The notes under the pieces are model-generated. The model made no database searches and was not told the origin of the DNA. It was given only the letters and a program-made list of their open reading frames with translations. A DNA stretch of 64,000 nt from Calliopsis andreniformis (taxonomy: Eukaryota > Arthropoda > Insecta > Hymenoptera > Andrenidae), in NCBI RefSeq assembly GCF_051401765.1, contig NW_027480566.1:778501-842500 (forward strand), given 5' to 3'. The position numbers and the translations under genes are program-made. This document shows, piece by piece, positions 13,140 through 27,100 of the stretch (position 1 is its first letter; the number at the start of each line of letters is the position of its first letter).

Positions 13140-14547
13140 TTGTTGTCCTCTGTCTCTTACCTGTGTCGAGATAATCGAGAATCATGGAGCGTTCGTGTCG
13201 CTCCGGAACCGAAAGTCGTCGGTTCGAAACGAGAACGTTAGATCCATATTCCTGATCGTCGAGGCACTCTAAAACAATTAGGCTGTTTTGCTCTCTGATG
13301 CCCGTGGACCGTGAGAACGGTGCATATCGGAGCGATCGTGTCGCTCCGGAGTCCGAGCGAAAATATTCTAAGTCCCCGATCGTGTCGCTCCGGAGCCCGA
13401 GCGAAAAAATTCTAAGTCCCCGTTCGTGTCGCTCCGGAACCGAGTGTCGACGGAACGAAGGGACAACGGTAGATCCTTATTCCTGGTGCTCGTGGCTCTC
13501 TAAATCCATACACTTCTTGTCCTCTGTCTCTTACCTGTGTCGAGATAATCGAGAATCATGGAGCGTTCGTGTCGCTCCGGAACCGAAAGTCGTCGGTTCG
13601 AAACGAGAACGTTAGATCCTTATTCCTGATCGTTGAGGCACTCTAAAACTATTAGGCTGTTTTACTCTCTGATGCCCGTGGACCGAGAGAACGTAGAATA
13701 ACGGAGCGATCGTGTCGCTCCGGAGTTCGAGCGAAAAAATTCTAAGTCCCCGTTCGTGTCGCTCCGGAACCGAATGTCGACGGAACGAAGAGACAACGGT
13801 AGATCCTTATTCCTGGTGCTCGTGGCTCTCTAAAACCAAACACTTGTTGTCCTCTGTCTCTTACCTGTGTCGAGATAATCGAGAATCATGGAGCGTTCGT
13901 GTCGCTCCGGAACCGAAAGTCGTCGGTTCGAAACGAGAACGTTAGATCCATATTCCTGATCGTCGAGGCACTCTAAAACAATTAGGCTGTTTTGCTCTCT
14001 GATGCCCGTGGACCGTGAGAACGGTGCATATCGGAGCGATCGTGTCGCTCCGGAGTCCGAGCGAAAATATTCTAAGTCCCCGATCGTGTCGCTCCGGAGC
14101 CCGAGCGAAAAAATTCTAAGTCCCCGTTCGTGTCGCTCCGGAACCGAGTGTCGACGGAACGAAGGGACAACGGTAGATCCTTATTCCTGGTGCTCGTGGC
14201 TCTCTAAATCCATACACTTCTTGTCCTCTGTCTCTTACCTGTGTCGAGATAATCGAGAATCATGGAGCGTTCGTGTCGCTCCGGAACCGAAAGTCGTCGG
14301 TTCGAAACGAGAACGTTAGATCCTTATTCCTGATCGTTGAGGCACTCTAAAACTATTAGGCTGTTTTACTCTCTGATGCCCGTGGACCGAGAGAACGTAG
14401 AATAACGGAGCGATCGTGTCGCTCCGGAGTTCGAGCGAAAAAATTCTAAGTCCCCGTTCGTGTCGCTCCGGAACCGAATGTCGACGGAACGAAGAGACAA
14501 CGGTAGATCCTTATTCCTGGTGCTCGTGGCTCTCTAAAACCAAACAC
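13140..14547. repeat. 704-bp tandem duplication of two satellite units
   Basis: The segment at about 13,140-13,843 is repeated at about 13,844-14,547. Shared private variants include the CGTGAGAACGGTGCATATCG stretch (around 13,312 and 14,016) and GATCCATATTCC. The 704 bp equals one 374-bp unit (c-c-a-b) plus one 330-bp unit. Similarity continues to about 14,655, where GATCCATATT becomes GATCCTTATT. Boundaries are approximate because the neighbouring units are themselves similar. Confidence 0.75.
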
Positions 14548-14743
14548 TTGTTGTCCTCTGTCTCTTACCTGTGTCGAGATAATCGAGAATCATGGAGCGT
14601 TCGTGTCGCTCCGGAACCGAAAGTCGTCGGTTCGAAACGAGAACGTTAGATCCTTATTCCTGATCGTTGAGGCACTCTAAAACTATAAGGCTGTTTTGCT
14701 CTCTGATGCCCGTGGACCGAGAGAACGTAGAATAACGGAGCGA

Positions 14744-14930
14744 TCGTGTCGCTTCGGAGTTCGAGCGAAAAAATTCTAAGTCCCCGTACGTGTCGCTCCG
14801 GAAACGAAAGTCGTCGGTTCGAAACGAGAGCGTTAGATCCTTATTCCTGATCGTTGAGGCACTCTAAAACTATTAGGCTGTTTTACTCTCTGATGCCCGT
14901 GGACCGAGAGAACGTAGAATAACGGAGCGA
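14744..14930. repeat. 187-bp satellite unit lacking module a
   Basis: Module c (14744-14787) is followed directly by module b (14788-14930), so the unit equals 330 minus 143. The same c-b unit occurs at 16668-16854 and 17559-17745 and again around 19,198 and 24,170. Loss of exactly one 143-bp module fits unequal exchange between the shared boxes that begin a and b. Confidence 0.85.
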
Positions 14931-17900
14931 TCGTGTCGCTCCGGAGTTCGAGCGAAAAAATTCTAAGTCCCCGTTCGTGTCGCTCCGGAACCGAATGTCG
15001 ACGGAACGAAGAGACAACGGTAGATCCTTATTCCTGGTGCTCGTGGCTCTCTAAAACCAAACACTTGTTGTCCTCTGTCTCTTACCTGTGTCGAGATAAT
15101 CGAGAATCATGGAGCGTTCGTGTCGCTCCGGAACCGAAAGTCGTCGGTTCGAAACGAGAACGTTAGATCCTTATTCCTGATCGTTGAGGCACTCTAAAAC
15201 TATTAGGCTGTTTTGCTCTCTGATGCCCGTGGACCGAGAGAACGTATAATAACGGAGCGATCGTGTCGCTCCGGAGCCCGAGCGAAAAAATTCTAAGTCC
15301 CCGTTCGTGTCGCTCCGGAACCGAATGTCGACGGAACGAAGGGACAACGGTAGATCCTTATTCCTGGTGCTCGTGGCTCTCGAAAACCATACACTTGTTG
15401 TCCTCTGTCTCTTACCTGTGTCGAGATAATCGAGAATCATGGAGCGTTCGTGTCGCTCCGGAACCGAAAGTCGTCGGTTCGAAACGAGAACGTTAGATCC
15501 ATATTCCTGATCGTCGAGGCACTCTAAAACAATTAGGCTGTTTTGCTCTCTGATGCCCGTGGACCGTGAGAACGTTGCATATCGGAGCGATCGTGTCGCT
15601 CCGGAGTTCGAGCGAAACAATTCTAAGTCCCCGTTCGTGTCGCTCCGGAGCCCGAGCGAAAAAATTCTAAGTCCCCGTTCGTGTCGCTCCGGAACCGAAT
15701 GTCGACGGAACGAAGGGATAACGGTAGATCCTTATTCCTGGTGCTCGCGGCTCTCTAAAACCATACACTTGTTGTCCTCTGTCTCTTACCTGTGTCGAGA
15801 AAATCGAGAATCATGGAGCGTTCGTGTCGCTCCGGAAACGAAAGTCGTCGGTTCGAAACGAGGACGTTAGATCCTTATTCCTGATCGTTGAGGCACTCTA
15901 AAACTATTAGGCTGTTTTGCTCTCTGATGCCGTGGACCGAGAGAACGTAGAATATCGGAGCGATCGTGTCGCTCCGGAGTTCGAGCGAAAAAATTCTAAG
16001 TCTCCGTTCGTGTCGCTCCGGAGCCCGAGCGAAAAAATTCTAAGTCCCCGTTCGTGTCGCTCCGGAACCGAGTGTCGACGGAACGAAGGGACAACGGTAG
16101 ATCCTAATTCCTGGTGCTCGTGGCTCTCTAAATCCATACACTTCTTGTCCTCTGTCTCTTACCTGTGTCGAGATAATCGAGAATCATGGAGCGTTCGTGT
16201 CGCTCCGGAACCGAAAGTCGTCGGTTCGAAACGAGAACGTTAGATCCTTATTCCTGATCGTTGAGGCACTCTAAAACTATTAGGCTGTTTTGCTCTCTGA
16301 TGCCCGTGGACCGAGAGGGCGTAGAATATCGGAGCGATCGTGTCGCTCCGGAGTTCGAGCGAAAAAATTCTAAGTCCCCGTTCGTGTCGCTCCGGAACCG
16401 AATGTCGACGGAACGAAGGGACAACGGTAGATCCTTATTCCTGGTGCTCGTGGCTCTCTAAAACCGTACACTTGTTGTCCTCTGTCTCTTACCTGTGTCG
16501 AGATAATCGAGAATCATGGAGCGTTCGTGTCGCTCCGGAACCGAAAGTCGTCGGTTCGAAACGAGAACGTTAGATCCTTATTCCTGATCGTTGAGGCACT
16601 CTAAAACTATTAGGCTGTTTTGCTCTCTGATGCCCGTGGACCGAGAGAACGTAGAATAACGGAGCGATCGTGTCGCTCCGGAGTTCGAGCGAAAAAATTC
16701 CAAGTCCCCGTTCGTGTCGCTCCGGAACCGAAAGTCGTCGGTTCGAAACGAGAACGTTAGATCCTTATTCCTGATCGTTGAGGCACTCTAAAACTATTAG
16801 GCTGTTTTGCTCTCTGATGCCCGTGGACCGAGAGAACGTAGAATAACGGAGCGATCGTGTCGCTCCGGAGTTCGAGCGAAAAAATTCTAAGTCCCCGTTC
16901 GTGTCGCTCCGGAGCCCGAGCGAAAAAATTCTAAGTCCCCGTTCGTGTCGCTCCGGAACCGAATGTGGACGGAACGAAGGGACAACGGTAGATCCTTATT
17001 CCTGGTGCTCGTGGCTCTCTAAATCCATACACTTGTTGTCCGCTGTCTCTTAGCTGTGTCGAGATAATCGTGAATCATGGAGCGTTCGTGTCGCTCCGGA
17101 ACCGAAAGACGTCGGCTCGAAACGAGAACGTTAGATCCTTATTCCTGATCGTTGAGGCACTCTAAAACTATTAGGCTGTTTTGCTCTCTGATGCCCGTGG
17201 ACCGAGAGGGCGTAGAATATCGGAGCGATCGTGTCGCTCCGGAGCCCGAGCGAAAAAATTCTAAGTCCCCGTTCGTGTCGCTCCGGAACCGAATGTCGAC
17301 GGAACGAAGAGACAACGGTAGATCCTTATTCCTGGTGCTCGTGGCTCTCTAAAACCATACACTTGTTGTCCTCTGTCTCTTACCTGTGTCGAGATAATCG
17401 AGAATCATGGAGCGTTCGTGTCGCTCCGGAACCGAAAGTCGTCGGTTCGAAACGAGAACGTTAGATCCTTATTCCTGATCGTTGAGGCACTCTAAAACTA
17501 TTAGGCTGTTTTGCTCTCTGATGCCCGTGGACCGAGAGAACGTAGAATAACGGAGCGATCGTGTCGCTTCGGAGTTCGAGCGAAAAAATTCTAAGTCCCC
17601 GTTCGTGTCGCTCCGGAACCGAAAGTCGTCGGTTCGAAACGAGAACGTTAGATCCTTATTCCTGATCGTTGAGGCACTCTAAAACTATTAGGCTGTTTTG
17701 CTCTCTGATGCCCGTGGACCGAGAGAACGTTGAATAACGGAGCGATCGTGTCGCTCCGGAGTTCGAGCGAAAAAATTCTAAGTCCCCGTTCGTGTCGCTC
17801 CGGAGCCCGAGCGAAAAAATTCTAAGTCCCCGTTCGTGTCGCTCCGGAACCGAATGTCGACGGAACGAAGGGACAACGGTAGATCCTTATTCCTGGTGCT

Positions 17901-19141
17901 CGTGGCTCTCGAAAACCATACACTTGTTGTCCTCTGTCTCTTACCTGTGTCGAGATAATCGAGAATCATGGAGCGTTCGTGTCGCTCCGGAACCGAAAGT
18001 CGTCGGTTCGAAACGAGAACGTTAGATCCATATTCCTGATCGTCGAGGCACTCTAAAACAATTAGGCTGTTTTGCTCTCTGATGCCCGTGGACCGTGAGA
18101 ACGTTGCATATCGGAGCGATCGTGTCGCTCCGGAGTCCGAGCGAAAATATTCTAAGTCCCCGTTCGTGTCGCTCCGGAGCCCGAGCGAAAAAATTCTAAG
18201 TCCCCGATCGTGTCGCTCCGGAGCCCGAGCGAAAAAATTCTAAGTCCCCGTTCGTGTCGCTCCGGAACCGAATGTCGACGGAACGAAGGGACAACGGTAG
18301 ATCCTTATTCCTGGTGCTCGTGGCTCTCTAAATCCATACACTTCTTGTCCTCTGTCTCTTACCTGTGTCGAGATAATCGAGAATCATGGAGCGTTCGTGT
18401 CGCTCCGGAACCGAAAGTCGTCGGTTCGAAACGAGAACGTTAGATCCTTATTCCTGATCGTTGAGGCACTCTAAAACTATTAGGCTGTTTTACTCTCTGA
18501 TGCCCGTGGACCGAGAGAACGTAGAATAACGGAGCGATCGTGTCGCTCCGGAGTTCGAGCGAAAAAATTCTAAGTCCCCCTTCGTGTCGCTCCGGAACCG
18601 AATGTCGACGGAACGAAGAGACAACGGTAGATCCTTATTCCTGGTGCTCGTGGCTCTCTAAAACCAAACACTTGTTGTCCTCTGTCTCTTACCTGTGTCG
18701 AGATAATCGAGAATCATGGAGCGTTCGTGTCGCTCCGGAACCGAAAGTCGTCGGTTCGAAACGAGAACGTTAGATCCTTATTCCTGATCGTTGAGGCACT
18801 CTAAAACTATTAGGCTGTTTTGCTCTCTGATGCCCGTGGACCGAGAGAACGTAGAATGTCGGAACGATCGTGTCGCTCCGGAGTTCGAGCGAGAAAATTC
18901 TAAGTCCCCGGTCGTGTCGCTCCGGAACCGAATGTCGACGGAACGAAGAGACAACGGTAGATCCTTATTCCTGGTGCTCGTGGCTCTCTAAAACCATACA
19001 CTTGTTGTCCTCTGTCTCTTACCTGTGTCGAGATAATCGAGAATCATGGAGCGTTCGTGTCGCTCCGGAACCGAAAGTCGTCGGTTCGAAACGAGAACGT
19101 TAGATCCTTATTCCTGATCGTTGAGGCACTCTAAAACTATT

Positions 19142-22100
19142 AGGCTGTTTTGCTCTCTGATGCCCGTGGACCGAGAGAACGTAGAATAACGGAGCGATCG
19201 TGTCGCTTCGGAGTTCGAGCGAAAAAATTCTAAGTCCCCGTTCGTGTCGCTCCGGAACCGAAAGTCGTCGGTTCGAAACGAGAACGTTAGATCCTTATTC
19301 CTGATCGTTGAGGCACTCTAAAACTATTAGGCTGTTTTGCTCTCTGATGCCCGTGGACCGAGAGAACGTTGAATAACGGAGCGATCGTGTCGCTCCGGAG
19401 TTCGAGCGAAAAAATTCTAAGTCCCCGTTCGTGTCGCTCCGGAGCCCGAGCGAAAAAATTCTAAGTCCCCGTTCGTGTCGCTCCGGAACCGAATGTCGAC
19501 GGAACGAAGGGACAACGGTAGATCCTTATTCCTGGTGCTCGTGGCTCTCGAAAACCATACACTTGTTGTCCTCTGTCTCTTACCTGTGTCGAGATAATCG
19601 AGAATCATGGAGCGTTCGTGTCGCTCCGGAACCGAAAGTCGTCGGTTCGAAACGAGAACGTTAGATCCATATTCCTGATCGTCGAGGCACTCTAAAACAA
19701 TTAGGCTGTTTTGCTCTCTGATGCCCGTGGACCGTGAGAACGTTGCATATCGGAGCGATCGTGTCGCTCCGGAGTCCGAGCGAAAATATTCTAAGTCCCC
19801 GTTCGTGTCGCTCCGGAGCCCGAGCGAAAAAATTCTAAGTCCCCGATCGTGTCGCTCCGGAGCCCGAGCGAAAAAATTCTAAGTCCCCGTTCGTGTCGCT
19901 CCGGAACCGAATGTCGACGGAACGAAGGGACAACGGTAGATCCTTATTCCTGGTGCTCGTGGCTCTCTAAATCCATACACTTCTTGTCCTCTGTCTCTTA
20001 CCTGTGTCGAGATAATCGAGAATCATGGAGCGTTCGTGTCGCTCCGGAACCGAAAGTCGTCGGTTCGAAACGAGAACGTTAGATCCTTATTCCTGATCGT
20101 TGAGGCACTCTAAAACTATTAGGCTGTTTTACTCTCTGATGCCCGTGGACCGAGAGAACGTAGAATAACGGAGCGATCGTGTCGCTCCGGAGTTCGAGCG
20201 AAAAAATTCTAAGTCCCCCTTCGTGTCGCTCCGGAACCGAATGTCGACGGAACGAAGAGACAACGGTAGATCCTTATTCCTGGTGCTCGTGGCTCTCTAA
20301 AACCAAACACTTGTTGTCCTCTGTCTCTTACCTGTGTCGAGATAATCGAGAATCATGGAGCGTTCGTGTCGCTCCGGAACCGAAAGTCGTCGGTTCGAAA
20401 CGAGAACGTTAGATCCTTATTCCTGATCGTTGAGGCACTCTAAAACTATTAGGCTGTTTTGCTCTCTGATGCCCGTGGACCGAGAGAACGTAGAATGTCG
20501 GAACGATCGTGTCGCTCCGGAGTTCGAGCGAGAAAATTCTAAGTCCCCGGTCGTGTCGCTCCGGAACCGAATGTCGACGGAACGAAGAGACAACGGTAGA
20601 TCCTTATTCCTGGTGCTCGTGGCTCTCTAAAACCATACACTTGTTGTCCTCTGTCTCTTACCTGTGTCGAGATAATCGAGAATCATGGAGCGTTCGTGTC
20701 GCTCCGGAACCGAAAGTCGTCGGTTCGAAACGAGAACGTTAGATCCTTATTCCTGATCGTTGAGGCACTCTAAAACTATTAGGCTGTTTTGCTCTCTGAT
20801 GCCCGTGGACCGACAGAACGTAGAATATCGGAGCGATCGTGTCGCTCCGGAGTTCGAGCGAAACAATTCTAAGTCCCCGTTCGTGTCGCTCCGGAGCCCG
20901 AGCGAAAAAATTCTAAGTCCCCGTTCGTGTCGCTCCGGAACCGAATGTCGACGGAACGAAGAGACAACGGTAGATCCTTATTCCTGGTGCTCGCGGCTCT
21001 CTAAAACCATACACTTGTTGTCCTCTGTCTCTTACCTGTGTCGAGAAAATCGAGAATCATGGAGCGTTCGTGTCGCTCCGGAACCGAAAGCCGTCGGTTC
21101 GAAACGAGAACGTTAGATCCTTATTCCTGGTCGTTGAGGCACTCTAAAACTATTAGGCTGTTTTGCTCTCCGATGCCCGTGGACCGAGAGAACGTAGAAT
21201 ATCGGAGCGATCGTGTCGCTCCGGAGTTCGAGCGAAAAAATTCTAAGTCCCCGATCGTGTCGCTCCGGAGCCCGAGCGAAAAAATTCTACGTCCCCGTTC
21301 GTGTCGCTCCGGAACCGAATGTCGACGGAACGAAGGGACAACGGTAGATCCTTATTCCTGGTGCTCGTGGCTCTCTAAATCCATACACTTCTTGTCCTCT
21401 GTCTCTTACCTGTGTCGAGATAATCGAGAATCATGGAGCGTTCGTGTCGCTCCGGAACCGAAAGTCGTCGGTTCGAAACGAGAACGTTAGATCCTTATTC
21501 CTGATCGTTGAGGCACTCTAAAACTATTAGGCTGTTTTACTCTCTGATGCCCGTGGACCGAGAGAACGTAGAATAACGGAGCGATCGTGTCGCTCCGGAG
21601 TTCGAGCGAAAAAATTCTAAGTCCCCGTTCGTGTCGCTCCGGAACCGAAAGTCGACGGAACGAAGAGACAACGGTAGATCCTTATTCCTGGTGCTCGTGG
21701 CTCTATAAAACCATACACTTGTTGCCCTCTGTCTCTTACCTGTGTCGAGATAATCGAGAATCATGGAGCGTTCGTGTCGCTCCGGAACCGAAAGTCATCT
21801 GTTCGAAACGAGAACGTTGGATACTTATTCCTGATCGTTGAGGCACTCTAAAACTATTAGGCTGTTTTGCTCTCTGATGCCCGTGGGCCGAGAGAACGTA
21901 GAATATCGGAGCGATAGTGTCGCTCCGGAGTTCGAGCGAAAACATTCTAAGTCCCCGTTCGTGTCGCTCCGGAACCGAATGCCGACGGAACGAAGGGACA
22001 ACCGACAGTCGTCGGTTCGAAACGAGAACGTTAGATCCTTATTCCTGATCGTTGAGGCACTCTAAAACTATTAGGCTGTTTTGCTCTCTGATGCCCGTGG

Positions 22101-24113
22101 GCCGAGAGAACGTAGAATATCGGAGCGATCGTGTCGCTCCGGAGTTCGAGCGAAACAATTCTAAGTCCCCGTTCGTGTCGCTCCGGAGTTCGAGCGAAAA
22201 CATTCTAAGTCCCCGTTCGTGTCGCTCCGGAGACCGAGCGAAAAAATTCTACGTCCCCGTTCGTGTCGCTCCGGAACCGAATGTCGACGGAACGAAGGGA
22301 CAACGGTAGATCCTTATTCCTGGTGCTCGTGGCTCTCTAAATCCATACACTTCTTGTCCTCTGTCTCTTACCTGTGTCGAGATAATCGAGAATCATGGAG
22401 CGTTCGTGTCGCTCCGGAACCGAAAGTCGTCGGTTCGAAACGAGAACGTTAGATCCTTATTCCTGATCGTTGAGGCACTCTAAAACTATTAGGCTGTTTT
22501 ACTCTCTGATGCCCGTGGACCGAGAGAACGTAGAATAACGGAGCGATCGTGTCGCTCCGGAGTTCGAGCGAAAAAATTCTAAGTCCCCGTTCGTGTCGCT
22601 CCGGAACCGAAAGTCGACGGAACGAAGAGACAACGGTAGATCCTTATTCCTGGTGCTCGTGGCTCTATAAAACCATACACTTGTTGCCCTCTGTCTCTTA
22701 CCTGTGTCGAGATAATCGAGAATCATGGAGCGTTCGTGTCGCTCTGGAACCGAAAGTCATCGGTTCGAAACGAGAACGTTGGATACTTATTCCTGATCGT
22801 TGAGGCACTCTAAAACTATTAGGCTGTTTTGCTCTCTGATGCCCGTGGGCCGAGAGAACGTAGAATATCGGAGCGATAGTGTCGCTCCGGAGTTCGAGCG
22901 AAAACATTCTAAGTCCCCGTTCGTGTCGCTCCGGAACCGAATGTCGACGGAACGAAGGGACAACCGAAAGTCGTCGGTTCGAAACGAGAACGTTAGATCC
23001 TTATTCCTGATCGTTGAGGCACTCTAAAACTATTAGGCTGTTTTGCTCTCTGATGCCCGTGGGCCGAGAGAACGTAGAATATCGGAGCGATCGTGTCGCT
23101 CCGGAGTTCGAGCGAAACAATTCTAAGTCCCCGTTCGTGTCGCTCCGGAGTTCGAGCGAAAACATTCTAAGTCCCCGTTCGTGTCGCTCCGGAGACCGAG
23201 CGAAAAAATTCTAAGTCCCCGTTCGTGTCGCTCCGGAACCGAATGTCGATGGAACGAAGGGACAACGGTAGATCCTTATTCCTGGTGCTCGTGGCTCTCT
23301 AAAACCATACACTTGTTGTCCTCTGTCTCTTACCTGTGTCGAGATAATCGAGAATCATGGAGCGTTCGTGTCGCTCCGGAACCGAAAGTCGTCGGTTCGA
23401 AACGAGAACGTTAGATCCTTATTCCTGATCGTTGAGGCACTCTAAAACTATTAGGCTGTTTTACTCTCTGATGCCCGTGGACCGAGAGAACGTAGAATAA
23501 CGGAGCGATCGTGTCGCTCCGGAGTTCGAGCGAAAAAATTCTAAGTCCCCGTTCGTGTCGCTCCGGAACCGAATGTCGACGGAACGAAGGGACAACGGTA
23601 GATCCTTATTCCTGGTGCTCGTGGCTCTCTGAAACCATACACTTGTTGTCCTCTGTCTCTTACCTGTGTCGAGATAATCGAGAATCATGGAGCGTTCGTG
23701 TTGCTCCGGAAACGAAAGTCGTCGGTTCGAAACGAGAACGTCAGATCCTTATTCCTGATCGTTGAGGCACTCTAAAACTATTAGGCTGTTTTGCTCTCTG
23801 ATGCCCGTGGACCAGAGAGAACGTAGAATATCGGAGCGATCGTGTCGCTCCGGAGTTCGAGCGAAAAAATTCCAAGTCCCCGTTAGTGTCGCTCCGGAAC
23901 CGAATGTCGACGGAACGAAGGGACAACGGTAGATCCTTATTCCTGGTGCTCGTGGCTCTCGAAAACCATACACTTGTTGTCCTCTGTCTCTTACCTGTGT
24001 CGAGATAATCGAGAATCATGGAGCGTTCGTGTCGCTCCGGTACCGAAAGTCGTCGGTTCGAAACGAGAACGTTAGATCCTTATTCCTGATCGTTGAGGCA
24101 CTCTAAAACTATA
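19142..24113. repeat. Higher-order repeat, 4,972 bp, copy 1
   Basis: Everything I compared in this stretch matches the following stretch at an offset of 4,972 bp, including rare private variants: the 187-bp unit, both 214-bp units, a GTTGGATACTTATTCC variant and the single-base insertion in GGACCAGAGAG. All open frames I compared at this offset read the same. To the left of 19142 the two copies differ by scattered substitutions (for example CTATTAGG against CTATAAGG at the edge). Part of the block (about 19,430-20,740) also matches 17,790-19,100 at an offset of 1,639 bp. Confidence 0.85.
21915..22128. repeat. 214-bp satellite unit with a fused a/b module
   Basis: A normal c module (21915-21958) is followed by a 170-bp chimera (21959-22128). 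The chimera begins as module a and passes into module b within GGGACAACCGA, so 116 bp are missing. The same chimera recurs near 22,877, 26,887 and 27,849. Unlike the 187-bp unit, the joint lies inside the modules and not at their shared box, so a separate deletion event founded this class. Confidence 0.78.
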
Positions 24114-27100
24114 AGGCTGTTTTGCTCTCTGATGCCCGTGGACCGAGAGAACGTAGAATAACGGAGCGATCGTGTCGCTTCGGAGTTCGAGCGAAAAAAT
24201 TCTAAGTCCCCGTTCGTGTCGCTCCGGAACCGAAAGTCGTCGGTTCGAAACGAGAACGTTAGATCCTTATTCCTGATCGTTGAGGCACTCTAAAACTATT
24301 AGGCTGTTTTGCTCTCTGATGCCCGTGGACCGAGAGAACGTTGAATAACGGAGCGATCGTGTCGCTCCGGAGTTCGAGCGAAAAAATTCTAAGTCCCCGT
24401 TCGTGTCGCTCCGGAGCCCGAGCGAAAAAATTCTAAGTCCCCGTTCGTGTCGCTCCGGAACCGAATGTCGACGGAACGAAGGGACAACGGTAGATCCTTA
24501 TTCCTGGTGCTCGTGGCTCTCGAAAACCATACACTTGTTGTCCTCTGTCTCTTACCTGTGTCGAGATAATCGAGAATCATGGAGCGTTCGTGTCGCTCCG
24601 GAACCGAAAGTCGTCGGTTCGAAACGAGAACGTTAGATCCATATTCCTGATCGTCGAGGCACTCTAAAACAATTAGGCTGTTTTGCTCTCTGATGCCCGT
24701 GGACCGTGAGAACGTTGCATATCGGAGCGATCGTGTCGCTCCGGAGTCCGAGCGAAAATATTCTAAGTCCCCGTTCGTGTCGCTCCGGAGCCCGAGCGAA
24801 AAAATTCTAAGTCCCCGATCGTGTCGCTCCGGAGCCCGAGCGAAAAAATTCTAAGTCCCCGTTCGTGTCGCTCCGGAACCGAATGTCGACGGAACGAAGG
24901 GACAACGGTAGATCCTTATTCCTGGTGCTCGTGGCTCTCTAAATCCATACACTTCTTGTCCTCTGTCTCTTACCTGTGTCGAGATAATCGAGAATCATGG
25001 AGCGTTCGTGTCGCTCCGGAACCGAAAGTCGTCGGTTCGAAACGAGAACGTTAGATCCTTATTCCTGATCGTTGAGGCACTCTAAAACTATTAGGCTGTT
25101 TTACTCTCTGATGCCCGTGGACCGAGAGAACGTAGAATAACGGAGCGATCGTGTCGCTCCGGAGTTCGAGCGAAAAAATTCTAAGTCCCCCTTCGTGTCG
25201 CTCCGGAACCGAATGTCGACGGAACGAAGAGACAACGGTAGATCCTTATTCCTGGTGCTCGTGGCTCTCTAAAACCAAACACTTGTTGTCCTCTGTCTCT
25301 TACCTGTGTCGAGATAATCGAGAATCATGGAGCGTTCGTGTCGCTCCGGAACCGAAAGTCGTCGGTTCGAAACGAGAACGTTAGATCCTTATTCCTGATC
25401 GTTGAGGCACTCTAAAACTATTAGGCTGTTTTGCTCTCTGATGCCCGTGGACCGAGAGAACGTAGAATGTCGGAACGATCGTGTCGCTCCGGAGTTCGAG
25501 CGAGAAAATTCTAAGTCCCCGGTCGTGTCGCTCCGGAACCGAATGTCGACGGAACGAAGAGACAACGGTAGATCCTTATTCCTGGTGCTCGTGGCTCTCT
25601 AAAACCATACACTTGTTGTCCTCTGTCTCTTACCTGTGTCGAGATAATCGAGAATCATGGAGCGTTCGTGTCGCTCCGGAACCGAAAGTCGTCGGTTCGA
25701 AACGAGAACGTTAGATCCTTATTCCTGATCGTTGAGGCACTCTAAAACTATTAGGCTGTTTTGCTCTCTGATGCCCGTGGACCGACAGAACGTAGAATAT
25801 CGGAGCGATCGTGTCGCTCCGGAGTTCGAGCGAAACAATTCTAAGTCCCCGTTCGTGTCGCTCCGGAGCCCGAGCGAAAAAATTCTAAGTCCCCGTTCGT
25901 GTCGCTCCGGAACCGAATGTCGACGGAACGAAGAGACAACGGTAGATCCTTATTCCTGGTGCTCGCGGCTCTCTAAAACCATACACTTGTTGTCCTCTGT
26001 CTCTTACCTGTGTCGAGAAAATCGAGAATCATGGAGCGTTCGTGTCGCTCCGGAACCGAAAGCCGTCGGTTCGAAACGAGAACGTTAGATCCTTATTCCT
26101 GGTCGTTGAGGCACTCTAAAACTATTAGGCTGTTTTGCTCTCCGATGCCCGTGGACCGAGAGAACGTAGAATATCGGAGCGATCGTGTCGCTCCGGAGTT
26201 CGAGCGAAAAAATTCTAAGTCCCCGATCGTGTCGCTCCGGAGCCCGAGCGAAAAAATTCTACGTCCCCGTTCGTGTCGCTCCGGAACCGAATGTCGACGG
26301 AACGAAGGGACAACGGTAGATCCTTATTCCTGGTGCTCGTGGCTCTCTAAATCCATACACTTCTTGTCCTCTGTCTCTTACCTGTGTCGAGATAATCGAG
26401 AATCATGGAGCGTTCGTGTCGCTCCGGAACCGAAAGTCGTCGGTTCGAAACGAGAACGTTAGATCCTTATTCCTGATCGTTGAGGCACTCTAAAACTATT
26501 AGGCTGTTTTACTCTCTGATGCCCGTGGACCGAGAGAACGTAGAATAACGGAGCGATCGTGTCGCTCCGGAGTTCGAGCGAAAAAATTCTAAGTCCCCGT
26601 TCGTGTCGCTCCGGAACCGAAAGTCGACGGAACGAAGAGACAACGGTAGATCCTTATTCCTGGTGCTCGTGGCTCTATAAAACCATACACTTGTTGCCCT
26701 CTGTCTCTTACCTGTGTCGAGATAATCGAGAATCATGGAGCGTTCGTGTCGCTCCGGAACCGAAAGTCATCTGTTCGAAACGAGAACGTTGGATACTTAT
26801 TCCTGATCGTTGAGGCACTCTAAAACTATTAGGCTGTTTTGCTCTCTGATGCCCGTGGGCCGAGAGAACGTAGAATATCGGAGCGATAGTGTCGCTCCGG
26901 AGTTCGAGCGAAAACATTCTAAGTCCCCGTTCGTGTCGCTCCGGAACCGAATGCCGACGGAACGAAGGGACAACCGACAGTCGTCGGTTCGAAACGAGAA
27001 CGTTAGATCCTTATTCCTGATCGTTGAGGCACTCTAAAACTATTAGGCTGTTTTGCTCTCTGATGCCCGTGGGCCGAGAGAACGTAGAATATCGGAGCGA

